64,000 bases of DNA, taken from positions 44,586,490 through 44,650,489 of the forward strand of contig NC_090709.1 of NCBI RefSeq assembly GCF_040954835.1, written 5' to 3'. The notes beneath the pieces were generated by a model. The model ran no database searches. It was given only the letters and a program-made list of their open reading frames with translations, and was not told the origin of the DNA. Shown here one piece after another: positions 33,130-44,119 of the stretch. Positions within the stretch are counted from its first letter, which is position 1, and each line of letters starts with the position of its first letter. The position numbers and the translations under genes were made by a program. The DNA is from Lepisosteus oculatus (lineage: Eukaryota > Chordata > Actinopteri > Semionotiformes > Lepisosteidae).

Positions 33130-33470
33130 TTAATTGAATATATCAAATGAGTATATCTGTTATATTTTTGAATGGGATGGGACTGTACACTGGTGGTTCC
33201 CAGGGGAAAACGGGGTTATTGAGCCATTGGACATTCAGAGATTATATGTTGTGTGGGCGAATGTAACCGTGTGCGAAAGTAAAAAAATCCTCTTAGATGA
33301 TCAAAGAATAAGTTGGGTGGGTGAATGTAACTGTGCTCTAACAATCCTCTTAGATGAAGCGCTACAGATGCAGCCCGTGAAAGTGTATAAGACTTACAAT
33401 TATAGTACTGCTGACACAAATGGAGCCTCTACATCAGACAGAAAAGGCAATGTGTTCGCTTAATCGTGTG
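33130..33470 (+). repeat. Diverged duplicate of 43020-43330
   Basis: Shared words include GGGACTGTACACTGGTGGTTCC, GGGTTATTGAGCCATTGG and GATGCAGCCC-TGAAAGTGTATAAGAC. The 109-codon frame here is not kept open in the partner copy, so I do not call it a gene. Confidence 0.8.
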
Positions 33471-33659
33471 AAGGATCTCCTTTTGAATCTGTCTCATTCA
33501 TCAATGGAAATAGTATCCATTAGAATATGATACATGTTCACCTTCAACCCCGCAGCTGCCAGACCTGCTTGTTTTGGGACTATTTGCAATGAGTATCACA
33601 TTAGTAGGTATGTGTCCTTAAAAATGTAAGGGACATTCAGTTATATACAAACGGGACAG

Positions 33660-33870
33660 AGACAAAGTAATAATCCTATTTTAACGTGTCCTGCATTTTA
33701 ACTTATTGAACAGATAAATTGAAATGTTCTGATTCAGAGCCCCTGCAGTTCGTGCACCACAACAATGCTCCTGAGCCCCGCACTGAGCACACGATCAGCT
33801 GAGCTCTGACTTTGTTCAGCATGACTCTTTGTTGCGGTTGAGCTCAGAGCTGGAGATGATCTCCATATTC
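33660..33870 (+). repeat. Diverged duplicate of 49598-49775
   Basis: Shared words: ACGTGTCCT, CTGATTCAGAGCC, TGCAGTTCGTGC, CTGAGCACA and TTGAGCTCAGAGCTGGAG. Not collinear with the other blocks of the 14-kb duplication, implying rearrangement. Confidence 0.65.
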
Positions 33871-34088
33871 TACCACACTAACTAGTCCTAAACATAGTAC
33901 ACAGTACACACTTTTTTTAAACAATTAAAAATATTGCACATAGGCTGTAAAGCACACTCTGAATCGATCCGAATATTTGATTTCCAGGATCAATTTAGGC
34001 AACAACAGGCAACGTGGCGCTTCTCCAGCAAAGCATTTCTTAGTTTTGTGAACTACTGGTGCTTTAAACACACTGACCTATGAAACTA

Positions 34089-34199
34089 ATCAGGATGGCC
34101 GAGTGGTCTAAGGTGGCAGACTCAAGGACTCCTGTCTTTCTGTTGCTTGGGTGTTCTGCTCTCTGAATAGAGGCATGGGTTCAAATCCCATTCCTGACA
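34089..34199 (+). tRNA. tRNA-Leu(CAA) with intron
   Basis: TCAGGATGGCCGAGTGGTCT is the D side, CAGACTCAAG holds the anticodon CAA, and an intron of about 25 nt follows (about 34127-34151). The long variable arm CTCTCTGAATAGAGG and the T arm CATGGGTTCAAATCCCAT are well paired. The intron is usual for vertebrate tRNA-Leu(CAA). Base 1 is A opposite C72, the one clear mismatch. A TTTTT terminator is at 34208-34212. Probably active, but the acceptor mismatch leaves doubt. Confidence 0.85.
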
Positions 34200-34921
34200 G
34201 CTCTGTCATTTTTCCCGTCTTGTTGTGCTCGCTGACAACGACAGGAAGAGGAAAACGGAGAGAACGGTTTGTGGGCACATGGTGGGCAGGGAAATGCTTC
34301 ATGAGCACTTACACATTATTAGCAGAAAGTCAAATAAGCTTTGATTTCTGCCTTAAGAACTGTTTGGCGTGGCTGTAATCGAGTAAAGATTTACGGCCAA
34401 GGTATGCATTCAAAGGTGAAACACCGAAATATAAATCCAGAAGATTTATTAAAACATATGGTTTTCCTTGCGGTTTCTCCTGTATTTAATTAAATGTGGC
34501 ATGTGAAATCAACCTGTAGCCCTACAGAATGCAGAGTGACAGCTTCCCGTGAGGAACACACGTGTCTTCCCTCTGTTATGACCTTCATACACTCCTCTTT
34601 ACATTAAGCACTCCTCTTAACTCTTAGCACAACATTAAAGTTTCACAGACAGAAGCAGTACGCCAGCACAACCGATATTAAAACACAGTACGATTTGCAC
34701 TGACTGGAAAGTGATCAGCAGACGTTATGCTTGTTCCCTGCATAACGCTAAAGGTGGCAAAGTGCATTTGGGTTGAGAGGATGCAATACAGCTTTTGTTT
34801 CCTGCCTTGATGTCAAGCTGAAAGTATCTCTAAAAACTTTGCTTAGGTTCTCAAGAGACTGTCAAAACACAATTCCACTGATTGCTTTCCAATTCAGAAG
34901 AAAATGGGTCACAGAAGCATC

Positions 34922-35003
34922 TGGTAGCAGGAGGATTTAAACCCACGCCCCCAAAGACACTGGAGCTTTAATCCAGGCACCTTAGACCGCGTGGCCACAT
35001 TAC
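34922..35003 (-). pseudogene. tRNA-Leu(UAG) pseudogene 2, anticodon lost
   Basis: The minus strand matches tRNA-Leu (GTGGCCACGCGGTCTAAGG, TCTTTGGGGGCGTGGGTTT), but the anticodon loop reads TTAAAGC, giving AAA instead of TAG. The D arm and acceptor stem also carry changes. Its left flank (34640-34920) is paralogous to 47875-48150 beside the live Leu(UAG) gene, so it is the dead twin of that locus. Confidence 0.8.
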
Positions 35004-35158
35004 TTCCTAAACCTCTCTCTATGTCTCATTACTTGTTCGTAGAAAGCCAGGTGGCTTTCTGAAAACTCTACTGTCCAGGCAAATGTACATGCTGATCTAC
35101 GGGGCTCTTTTCTACACTGAGCTGCTCATTTGAAATCCAGAAGGCAACACAGACGCGC

Positions 35159-35230
35159 TCCTATACCAAGAGTCAAGCCTAGACCGCCTGGGTGAAAAAC
35201 CAGGAAACCTAAGCACTAAACCATACTAAC
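35159..35230 (-). pseudogene. tRNA-Glu(UUC) pseudogene
   Basis: The minus strand reads TATGGTTTAGTGCTTAGG, then CCTGGTTTTTCACCCAGGCG (anticodon stem with an additional T in the loop) and GGCTTGACTCTTGG. T arm and acceptor are eroded. Confidence 0.7.
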
Positions 35231-37149
35231 AGAGTTTGAAAAGGAGCTCTGTAATATTCACAAATACTAAGACAAGGTATAAATACTCCATAGGTTTAAG
35301 ATTCAGGAATATGAATTGGAGTTTACAATTGGAGTTTTTATGTTTCGTATGATTTAGCGACTTTTTTACAATGTGTAAAAAAAACAACACACCTAAATGA
35401 CAAAGCCACAGAGAAAAACAAATTGTGTTTTAAGTAATTTTAAAGGCTCGAGATAACATTGCACTATAAACGCAAATGTTTGTCTTCTTTGTGGCGCTTA
35501 CTTTTTGTTGCTTTAATGAATTTCATATAGTTTATTTCTGACATAAGACATAACAAGCTTGTGTATTTATGACAAAAAAGCAGGGCAACAATTTCCATCA
35601 ACCTTTAACTTGAAATTGTTAAAAAGTAAGTTAAATGCACATTTAACTTAATAAATATATTTTCTCATATAATTGTGTGTTTTTTGTCTAAAACTCCTTC
35701 ATGAATGGTTTAACAGACACTTTGCATAATTAAAAAAATATATATTTACGAATTATAACGTTTTATACAATAAAGTTTTATTGTGAACATGAACCCTGTT
35801 TATCAATATCACCAGTACAGTTCTGGATTTTATTCTGCCTTCCTATGCACATATGAATTTTCTTTCACACAACAGCTCGCATGTGTGGTACTGTAGCTGA
35901 TTAGCACCAGGGAGAAAAAGAATGTTGTTGGGTTTTAAATGATAAACCATTTGCATGTATACAATGCGTTGTCGCAGACACTGGGACATCCTCTGTTTAA
36001 ACACCTGTCGTTTGCTCTAATATTGGCTCCTGTGTTTCGATCCATTTGTGAGAGGAGAAGACACTGAAAAAGTTACGTGAAAGTGGATTTTGCACCTGCG
36101 CCAGTGCTATCATACAGACACCCATACAAATCCATCAAACGTTGGAAGCTCTGGAAGGCAACGTAAAATATTGCTCTGTCCGTTGGTGGATTAGGTATGC
36201 ACGTTTTTTTCAATGTAAAATGCAATGTACAAAAATCAAATTTGATTCAAAATCGATTAATGTAAAAACCGATAAAGATAATGTTTTTATCTAGTTTTAT
36301 CTATATCTAGTTTTTCAAAGGTCTATTTAAAAAAAATGTTTATCGCGATTGTGAAAGTTAGAGAAGGTGTACCAGCGCGTGCCTACATATCGCCAGCTTC
36401 AGTCTCGCCTGTAGCTGAGAGAAGGTTAAAAGCACACAAGTGATCTGTCTTTCATCAAACTAATTGCTGGATTAGTAGGAGGCAGAGCACTATCCAGCAG
36501 TTGTAGACGGTGCTCGGGGAAGAGCTAATTCTGTTTTCAGCACAGGAAGCAAGAATAAGCTCAGTCCGGCTCCCAGCAGAATCCATTCTTGTTTGGATAC
36601 TGACAGACTGGGCGTCTGAGGCTCTTTGGATCGCAACGTGAAAAAAATAAATAAAAAAAAACAATTGCTCACATCGTGTGACTTCCACGAGAGGAAGGGA
36701 ATATATCACTTAAAAAAATCAGAACTGAATATTTGGCCTCATACTTATAAAATTATTAAAATAATAATTAAAATATCAGATTGTGTTTCTGCAACATTTC
36801 GTGCACAGTACGCTGTATTTAACAATAAAACAAGAGTCGCAACGAGGCCTTTCCACGCAATCTGGGGTATTTTCCCCTTTTATATTTTTGCCACTTTATA
36901 TCGAACCTGTTATACTCCCAAAAGTGCAGAGTAGCTTGTAAATAAAAATGTACAATTCACCGCTGGTATAAACAGATTGTGTGTATATAAACAGAAAGTG
37001 TGCCGGGGTTACCTTTGTAAGCATTTGTTTAAAAACACAAAAACTACAAACTTAATAATATAACGATACAAAATCAATACCAAATCATAAAGCCAATTAA
37101 GTACTTATCCTTTGAATCAAGCATTCTGTTGGGGTGGCATTCTAATAAC

Positions 37150-37384
37150 TGTTGGGGTGGCCCAACCAGTTATTAGATTTAGGGGGCAAACACTTTTTCA
37201 CACAGGGCCATATAGGTTTGGATTTTTTTTCCCTTAATAATAAAAACCTTCATTTAAAAATTGCATTTTGTGTTTACTTGTGTTATCTTTGTCTAATATT
37301 TCAATTTGTTTGATGATCTGAAACATTTCAGTGTGACAAACATGCAAAAAAATAAGAAATCAGGAACTTTTTCACACCACTGTA
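37150..37384. mobile_element. Tc1/mariner fragment
   Basis: GGGGGCAAACACTTTTTCACAC (subterminal repeat) and the outer end TTTTTCACACCACTG followed by TA match the terminal repeat structure of fish Tc1-like transposons. The stretch between, with AAACATTTCAGTGTGACAAAC, is the usual end region. No transposase remains. The paralogous sequence in copy 2 (about 51610-51640) lacks it, so it inserted after the 14-kb duplication. Confidence 0.85.
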
Positions 37385-37607
37385 TCTACAAAAAAAAACA
37401 AGACATTTGTATATACTTTTGAATTACAAAGCAGACAGAGTAGTCCCTGAATTCAAAGATCAGATCTTGGCCAAAACAAGACAATCAGACAGTAGCTGAA
37501 TTCGGAACAAGAGCTTCTGCTTCGTGGTTTATTGAGCTTTGGATCAACGTCTGAGTGAAAATGATTTGCTATTTTAACTCTTTCGTTAAAGTATACAAAA
37601 AGCACCT

Positions 37608-37695
37608 TCCTTCAAGCCGGATACGAACTAGTGACATAAGAATTCGCAACTGTTCCTACTACAATCCTCCACTCCACCACCTGAGCTATTAGGCA
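37608..37695 (-). pseudogene. tRNA-Tyr(GUA) pseudogene with intron remnant
   Basis: The minus strand has TAATAGCTCAGGTGGTGGAG, GGAGGATTGTAGTAGGAAC (GTA anticodon followed by intron-like sequence) and CTAGTTCGTATCCGGCTTG, the pattern of tRNA-Tyr(GUA), which normally has an intron. The acceptor 5' strand no longer pairs with the 3' strand. From 37700 to 38330 I see only AT-rich sequence. Confidence 0.75.
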
Positions 37696-38329
37696 CTTCT
37701 CTCTGGCACATACTGCCGAATATAGTGAAATGTTTTGGGTGATTTAGATCACAGTTCCACATCAAGTTTTTAACTTGTTTCCTTAGTCTTGTTTACCTTG
37801 AATTTAAGCCACAAATCAGGTTTCTACAGTATGAACTTCCGGAGATATTACAAAATGTTTGATGGGGCATCAATCATTCCAGGCAGATATTGACACCTTT
37901 TTTTCTCGAGGGATCATATTAAACATTTCATTAGGATCGAGAGGAGGATCACCATGAGACACAAAACTGTTTCTTTTTGTCTTTATTAGAAAGTAGCGTT
38001 TGTGCTATATTAATAATATTTTCGTTGAAATATAGAAGTTGTAATTTTTAAAACTTATATTTGAATCGAAATGTGGTTTTGAGTTCATGTAATTAGTTTG
38101 TTTGTCATTACAATATATATATATATTGCCATGTTACCAGAATTTGTAGCTTTAATACTTGTGTTTTTTTATGATGATTAGCCATTTGCTTATTACAATA
38201 TTGTATATAATGTATAATTTGAACTACATATTTTTCAGGTGTGAATAATTGTATATTTTAAGAATAAATTTCTAAAACAAATCATTGGCTTTATTTACTA
38301 GTTTCTACACCTATAAAATCTATCTTTGA

Positions 38330-38900
38330 TGTATCTTTGGTGTCTGTGAGCGTGTGTCTATGAGTATGCTTAGTGTCTTTTTGTTTCTGTGAATGCATGA
38401 CTGAGAATGTGTGTGTGTATGGTTTGTTTCCATGAGTGTGTGGTGTCTGTTAGTGTGTAGTTTTATATTTGTAAGTGTATGTGTGGGCATGTCTGTCAGT
38501 GTGTGTAGTGTCTATGTGAGTATTAATGATGATAGCATTACTGATAGTTTTAGTTTTATCATCATGTTAGTTTTCATGAGAGTATTACTGTTATTATAAG
38601 TATTATTAGTCTAGTAGTAGTTTTTGTCAGTGTTAGTAACAATGATAGTGTAAGTTTTGGTGATAGTGTTACTGTTGTAATATTAGCAGTATCTGCATTA
38701 GTGTTAGTTATAGTGTACCTGTACCCAAGAGTGTATGCGGTGTCTATTTGCATATATAGTATCTATTTGTGTATCTGTGAGTCTGTGAGTGTACATATGT
38801 GAGTGTGTGAGTGTCTTATTGTGTGTATAAATGTGTGATGTGTCTGTGAGTGTAAATGTGTGTGAGAGTGTAGGTGTTTATCTATCAGTGTGTGTGTAGG
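38330..38900. repeat. Low-complexity GTGT-rich tract, relative of 31160-31740
   Basis: GTGAATGCATG, GTGTGTGGTGTCTGTTAGTG and TATTTGTAAGTGTATGTGTG are shared with 31620-31730. Degenerate minisatellite. 38900-39340 holds nothing recognised. Confidence 0.7.
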
Positions 38901-39341
38901 TGGGCTTGGGTTCCACTGGTGTGTCTGACAGAAGTGACCCATCACCAGGTGTTGAGTTCCAGAGCCACTTGCAAATAAAAACACTTTCTAGAGTCCTGCC
39001 CAATGTCCAAAGAGCTGTGTCCTCTGTTTTTATCAGTATTAGTAATAATGACAGAAGTAATTACCACGCAAATGATTAACCAAAACAGACATCAGAAAAT
39101 ATCGCCTTTGCAATGATGTCACTCCTATTCTTCATGAATTTTCTTTAATGACAGGACATTTCTGTGTCTGAGTGCCTGCTGCGAATAGTGTGACAAGCAA
39201 TTTCTTTCCAATATTTTCTAGTTCAGTTATTTATCGCATATGAAATATTATTCTCAAAAAGAATATTTTACCTGCAAAGTCACAGTGAAACTACTACGGC
39301 GAATGAACTTTTTATGGGTGGAAAACATTCAAAAGACTTAA

Positions 39342-39435
39342 TGCTCCAGGGAAGGCTTGAACACAAAACCTCATTATAACTCCACTGTGTACAGCTACAT
39401 GCATACCACACACTAACCATCTGTGCCACTGGACC
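39342..39435 (-). pseudogene. tRNA-Ile(UAU) pseudogene
   Basis: The minus strand GGTCCAGTGGCACAGATGGT, an intron-sized insert and GTGTTCAAGCC followed by TTCCCTGGAGC match the intron-containing tRNA-Ile(UAU) at 18184-18277. The anticodon stem and loop are destroyed (ATGCATG instead of CTTATA). 39440-40370 holds no gene. Confidence 0.75.
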
Positions 39436-40374
39436 TCTGTAAGGCAGGCTCCTACACCGATTGTAAAACTGGCACAAATGTAGGGCGAACTATGGGGTTT
39501 TGGCTGTGGATACATCTCCACATGGGGGAAAGGGACAGTAAAATAGTAAGGTAAATAAAAGATACTGAAATATACAGTATGTGCTCACTGTAATGTAGGA
39601 AGAGGTGGTCAACAAGCAAAACAGCTTTGCGGATAATCTGAAGGGGACATTGTTTTGTGTCAATTAGCCCACGGATTTCGCTTCATGTGCCTTAAGCTGT
39701 GCAATTTGTATGATTGTTGAATGAGATTGGTTTCTTCACAAGCCTGGTCAATTGCCAGTGGAGAGCTTCACGATGCACACCTTCATGAAGACTCTTTCTT
39801 CATGAAGACTTTAAAATTTCATTGTCAAGTCGCCTCCTTTCCATACAATAGTAGCACTAACACTTAGAGAAAGGATAAGAAGTGGCTTTTATCAAGTGAT
39901 TGCAGGTTGTTTGACTGAGGATCCTTGTGTGCTGAACTGGCCTCTGGAGAAGTGTAGTGCAGTAAAAGAGATTTGTGTCACTCAAGACTGTAAAGGAACA
40001 GAACAATACAATTACAATACTTTTATGAGAGTAAATAATACTGGTGCATCACAGTTCTTATAATGGTGAAAATAGGAGCACCTTCTCTACATTTTTGACT
40101 GAAGTATTTAAACGTTAAGAAATACTATCACTATGCAATTAATTAATGCAGTTGAGCTCCTCTAAATGTTCTAGTCTGATGAAACAATGTATAGAATTAG
40201 GTGACAATATCGGAATTAATTCAAATGCACAAGATTAATTTTCAGCTGCAAAAATACGCTCGAAAATATTTTACAAGAAAGAAACCTTACATTCACCTAA
40301 ATCAACATTCACCCTCTACATTAGCAGAGAACAGTAGGACAGTGAACAGTGAGGCTGATCTTTTCGGACTTCAA

Positions 40375-40600
40375 TGAGTCTTCCGACTTGTCGTAGCTGT
40401 TGAAAAAGCACCTGTTGAATCTCAACCAAGATTTCCTGAGAGATCATTCACGGAGCGAGTCCTCCCTCTGGACTTCGCACTGAGCTGAAAGCTGCGCGAA
40501 TTCCTCACTGTATGTCCTGTACTGTTACATCCGTTCTTGTGTACGTGTTATCTTGTGTTATCTACGTGTAGAAATGTGACAAGAACACATCGAACTTTTT
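40375..40600 (-). repeat. Inverted copy of the 31985-32150 repeat
   Basis: Minus-strand AAAAGTTCGATGTGTTCTTGTC, CAGTACAGGACATACAGTGAGG and AGCTTTCAGCTCAGTGCGAAG match 31985-32110. A further partial copy is at 43375-43505 (minus). Confidence 0.75.
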
Positions 40601-40698
40601 CCATATGTGAAGGAAAATGCTAAAGAGCCTGAAAACTTTGAACATTTAAGTTTGCGTGCTTTATATACTGTATATTCTTTGCTTTACTTTACATACTT

Positions 40699-40977
40699 GG
40701 GGTGGAGCAGTGGCTCTGTGGCTAAGGATCTGTGCCTGTGGCTGGAAGGTTGGTTGTTCAAATCCCTCTGCTGGCAGAGGAATCTTACTCAATTGGGCTC
40801 CTGAGCAAGTCCCTTAACCCCAACTGCTCCAGGGCACCATACAATGGCAGATCCTGTGCTCTGACCCCAGTCTCTCTCCTTATCTGTGTCTCATGGAGAG
40901 CAAGCTGGGGTATGCAAAAAGATCATTTCTAATGCAATAAATTGTAAGGGGTTAATAAAGTGATGTTATTATTATTC
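40699..40977 (+). mobile_element. tRNA-derived SINE
   Basis: It starts GGGTGGAGCAGTGGCTCTGTGG (box A-like) and has GGTTGTTCAAATCCC (box B-like) about 40 bases on. The body carries TTGGGCTCCTGAGCAAGTCC, a word common in fish SINEs. It ends with AATAAAGTGATG and a (TTA)n tail. Appears complete. 41000-41960 holds only weak paralogy to 11280-11340 and 15030-15090. Confidence 0.8.
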
Positions 40978-41969
40978 CTTACAGCAGAGCAAGCAAATTG
41001 TTACAAAAAACACCAGCTAATGTCCACCAGTTGAATTAACATTAATATACTGTAAGGTGCTGTTACTTGGGAGTGTTAATCCACAGATAAATTAAACAAA
41101 TGGCATTTATAGCTCTAAAGAGGTTAACATAGATGTCTGTAACAGATCTTTTCAGTTCATTGCTGTTCCTCTGACTTGGTGAGCCTGTGGAATTTTAAAA
41201 GCATTTTGCTTGCCTCTCATGTGGTCTGTGTACAAGTCCATTAAGAGCCGCACTATCACTGTCGTGTGTGGTCCTACACAACTACACAGCTATCTACTGG
41301 AGTCGTCTTCTGTCCGTTGCAGTTGAGAACAGATTTAATATGGAGCTGCGCAGAAATTTCTGCGGCAAATATCGCTGTAGAACTAGCCCATGCACAACAA
41401 CGAAGAGAAAAAGAAATACCACAGGGTTGCCCATAAGAGGGAAAAATAGATATCAATTGTTCAAACAATTACAACACTCTTCCTCTTACAGTGGTCTCAT
41501 GTTATTTTTCTTGCCATAAGAACAGTGGGATTGTTCAACTGTATTGTTCCCCAAATGGTTGAATAATAATAATAATGATAATAATACTGGTGGTAGCTGA
41601 TGGTTCTTGTCCGTGGCCGAGTGACCTGTGCGAATAAAGTATGTTGATTTATTCTCCACAAGGCATCACTTTAGCAATTCAAAGAGCGTGGGTTTTAACC
41701 CATTCAGTGCTTATTTCAACTAATGCCATGTTCCTTTTTCTAGGTCTTTTAGTTTACAATGTAGAGGTATCTTTAGTAATAAGAAAAAGATGCACCTCGG
41801 AGATCCATCTCACAAAAGCAAAGACTTCTTAAAGTGCACTTATGAGCTGTAGAACCTGAAGGAGTTCTCTCTCCTAGATATTAAACATGCAGATAATGAA
41901 ATCAGTGATTTATGATTTCTGCAACCTTCCAATAAATACATCTAAGACATGTAACAAGCCCATTGTGCA

Positions 41970-42062
41970 GCTCCAGTGGCACAGTTGGTCAGTGCATTGT
42001 ACTTATGTCACAGTACATAGTGAAGTCATGCTGAGGTTGTGAGTTCAAGCCTGCAGTGGTTT
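41970..42062 (+). pseudogene. tRNA-Ile(UAU)-derived pseudogene
   Basis: GCTCCAGTGGCACAGTTGGTCAG, TGTACTTATG (anticodon region) and CTGAGGTTGTGAGTTCAAGCC match tRNA-Ile(UAU) with its intron. The 3' acceptor strand (GCAGTGG) no longer pairs. The flank shares no obvious similarity with 18.2 kb. Confidence 0.75.
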
Positions 42063-42882
42063 TGCCTGTGATTTCAGCTGCAGAAACTTTTTGTTGGATT
42101 TAGGTTGGTTCTTCTGTTACTTTTTCCGCTCGATGGAGCTGTATTAATGCAGGCACACCTGCTTCCTCGGCATTTTATTTTATCGCTGCTCACAAACCAA
42201 CATACTGCAGACACCTCTGATACTGTCACTGCTTGTGGGCCACGTGTTCCTGCTGTCAGCCTGCTATACCATGCTCATGCACGTCTAGAAACATTACTGC
42301 TCTAGTACAAGAGCGAAAGACTAAACGAAATCGCACCCACTTTGAAAAAATCACGTTTGACAAACCATAGGATGACAAGAATGGGATTCTTTGGTTGTTT
42401 GAGTACATAAATCAAAGACACTGTGTTCAGCATATTCACATCAGGCACTCGGACAGAGATAAACCCAGAGAAATTCTTCTCACATTTTAATCTGTAACTG
42501 CAGGATTCAACAAATTGTTAATTATCTCAACTTCACTTACAATTTTTAAACAATTTACAAAGCCCACAGTGGATGACATTTGGTTCCGGCACACATCAGT
42601 TGCTTGGAATATCATTGTAATATTTAATTTGCTTTCCCGTCACACCACTTTTATTAATAATGAAGTTTATCACTACACGTTTGTTTAAAACATGTCATTT
42701 ATTATTGATACAGTTTCATTCTGTCTTTATTAGGAGCTGTATCACAGCTAATGCATGTAAAGCCTTAAGTATGTGATAGTGAGAGTTCAGTTATCCCAGG
42801 GTGTGATGAGAACTGAAATTTAGTAAATACATATTTTAATAGAGTGTAAATCTTCAAAGTGTTCTGTCACTTCAAAAGCAAA

Positions 42883-42964
42883 TTACAGGAGCAGGGATTG
42901 AACCCACATAGACATTTGCTTATTGAGCTTAAGTCCAACACCTTAGCCACTCAGCCATCCCTAA
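42883..42964 (-). pseudogene. tRNA-Leu(UAA) pseudogene
   Basis: The minus strand GGATGGCTGAGTGGCTAAGG, GTTGGACTTAAGCTCAA (anticodon TAA) and GTGGGTTCAATCC match tRNA-Leu(UAA). Two acceptor mispairs, a weakened anticodon stem and a poorly paired T stem suggest it is inactive. From 42065 to 42880 only a 20-base scrap of tRNA-Ser 3' end (near 42370) was noticed. Confidence 0.7.
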
Positions 42965-43019
42965 AAACAATTCCAGCTCTCTGTTACACAGTTCATTGAA
43001 TATATTTGTTCATTGAATA

Positions 43020-43330
43020 TATTAATTTAATATATTTGTTATATTTGTGAATGGAATGGGACTGTACACTGGTGGTTCCCAGGGGAAAACAGGGTTATTG
43101 AGCCATTGGGTATTCTGAGAATAAATTGGGTGGGTGAATGTAACCGTGTGGTAAAGTAAAACAGTCTTCTTAGATGAAGCCCTACAGATGCAGCCCCTGA
43201 AAGTGTATAAGACTTAAAATTTATAGTACTGCTGACACACATGGAGCCTCTGCATCAGACCGAAATAGCAATGTATTCGCTTAATTGTGCTGAGGATCTC
43301 CTCATGAATCTGTCTCATTCATCAGTGGAA
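43020..43330 (+). repeat. Diverged duplicate of 33130-33470
   Basis: See 33130-33470. This copy lacks an internal stretch of about 40 bp present in the other. Confidence 0.8.
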
Positions 43331-43622
43331 ATAGAAGCCATCACTGTAAACTTGGACGTGATGTTCCACAGTGTGCCTTTCCTCTTGTTGTATTCAAGAG
43401 TACTCACTGTGTGAGCTCCTCACTGCGTTTCCTTTTCTTTTCCTGTGATTTTCTACGTGGAGTGTGGTGACAAAATAGTCTTGAACATTTTCGGTTTGTG
43501 AAAGGAAACACTAAAGAAAATACAAGTGATTAACTTTTAAAATATCGACAGTACAGCTAGAAGAGTGGAAGATAAAATACGATTTATAATTAAATTCACA
43601 ATACACTTAAGGAAAACACAAA

Positions 43623-43695
43623 CGCCCGAACAGGGACTTGAACCCTGGACCCTCAGATTAAAAGTCTGATGCTCTACCGACTGAGCTATCCAGGC
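43623..43695 (-). tRNA. tRNA-Lys(UUU)
   Basis: The minus strand GCCTGGATAGCTCAGTCGGT, CAGACTTTTAATCTGA (TTT anticodon), TCCAGGGTTCAAGTCCCTG and TTCGGGCG give a fully paired cloverleaf with one G-U pair (T4-G69). An AAAA on the plus strand at about 43614-43617 gives a TTTT terminator on the minus strand. Confidence 0.95.
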
Positions 43696-44119
43696 TCTGG
43701 ACGGTGAATGATACTGTCGTGATCCTCGCAAGTCACATGTCTCTTCTTGTGCCGAAGCGCAGTCATACAGTACCTGACCCGTCTGGAATATCTACTGACA
43801 GACTTTATCCAGAAGCAACGGCACCACTCCCAGTAGAATGAGTGAGAAATACAGCATGACATGGGGAGGTAAGGGGCTCCCACAATTCATCTTTCCTCAC
43901 ATTACTGATTTTTTCAATAGCATTTTGACCTTTTTTCACATTCAGATTTTTTCGCATTTAATAAGATCTTTTAATCAACAACATTAAGAACGAAAACAAA
44001 TGGAACATTTTTTGGAACAACAATTAAAAAAACTTTCAATGCCTTAGTTCTATAAGTGTGCACACTTTTGTTAAAATTCAATAAATAGTGTAAGAAAACC
44101 GGCTCAGGGACGCCAAATA

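Larger units (their letters stand above)
31770..37500. repeat. Old segmental duplication, copy 1
   Basis: Collinear blocks match copy 2 at 45535-51731: 31770-32150 with 45535-45830, 32440-32800 with 46870-47340, 34640-35003 with 47875-48232, and 36290-37500 with 50640-51731. Offsets are about 13-14.4 kb. Blocks are well diverged and separated by unmatched sequence, so the duplication is old. Copy 1 carries dead Leu tRNAs, a live tRNA-Leu(CAA) and a Tc1 fragment absent from copy 2. Confidence 0.75.

Noticed and set aside
33134-33463. 109-codon plus-strand frame
   Set aside because: The paralogous segment at 43020-43330 does not keep it open, and no domain was recognised.
36455-36709. Minus-strand frame with a matching frame at 50635-50958
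   Set aside because: Both lie in the duplicated block. They are short and the surroundings show no splice structure or start context. Kept as repeat sequence only.
41605-41720. Possible tRNA-Leu or tRNA-Ser remnant (GTGGCCGAGTGACC and GCGTGGGTTTTAACCC)
   Set aside because: Box-like words are present, but spacing and stems do not form a recognisable tRNA.
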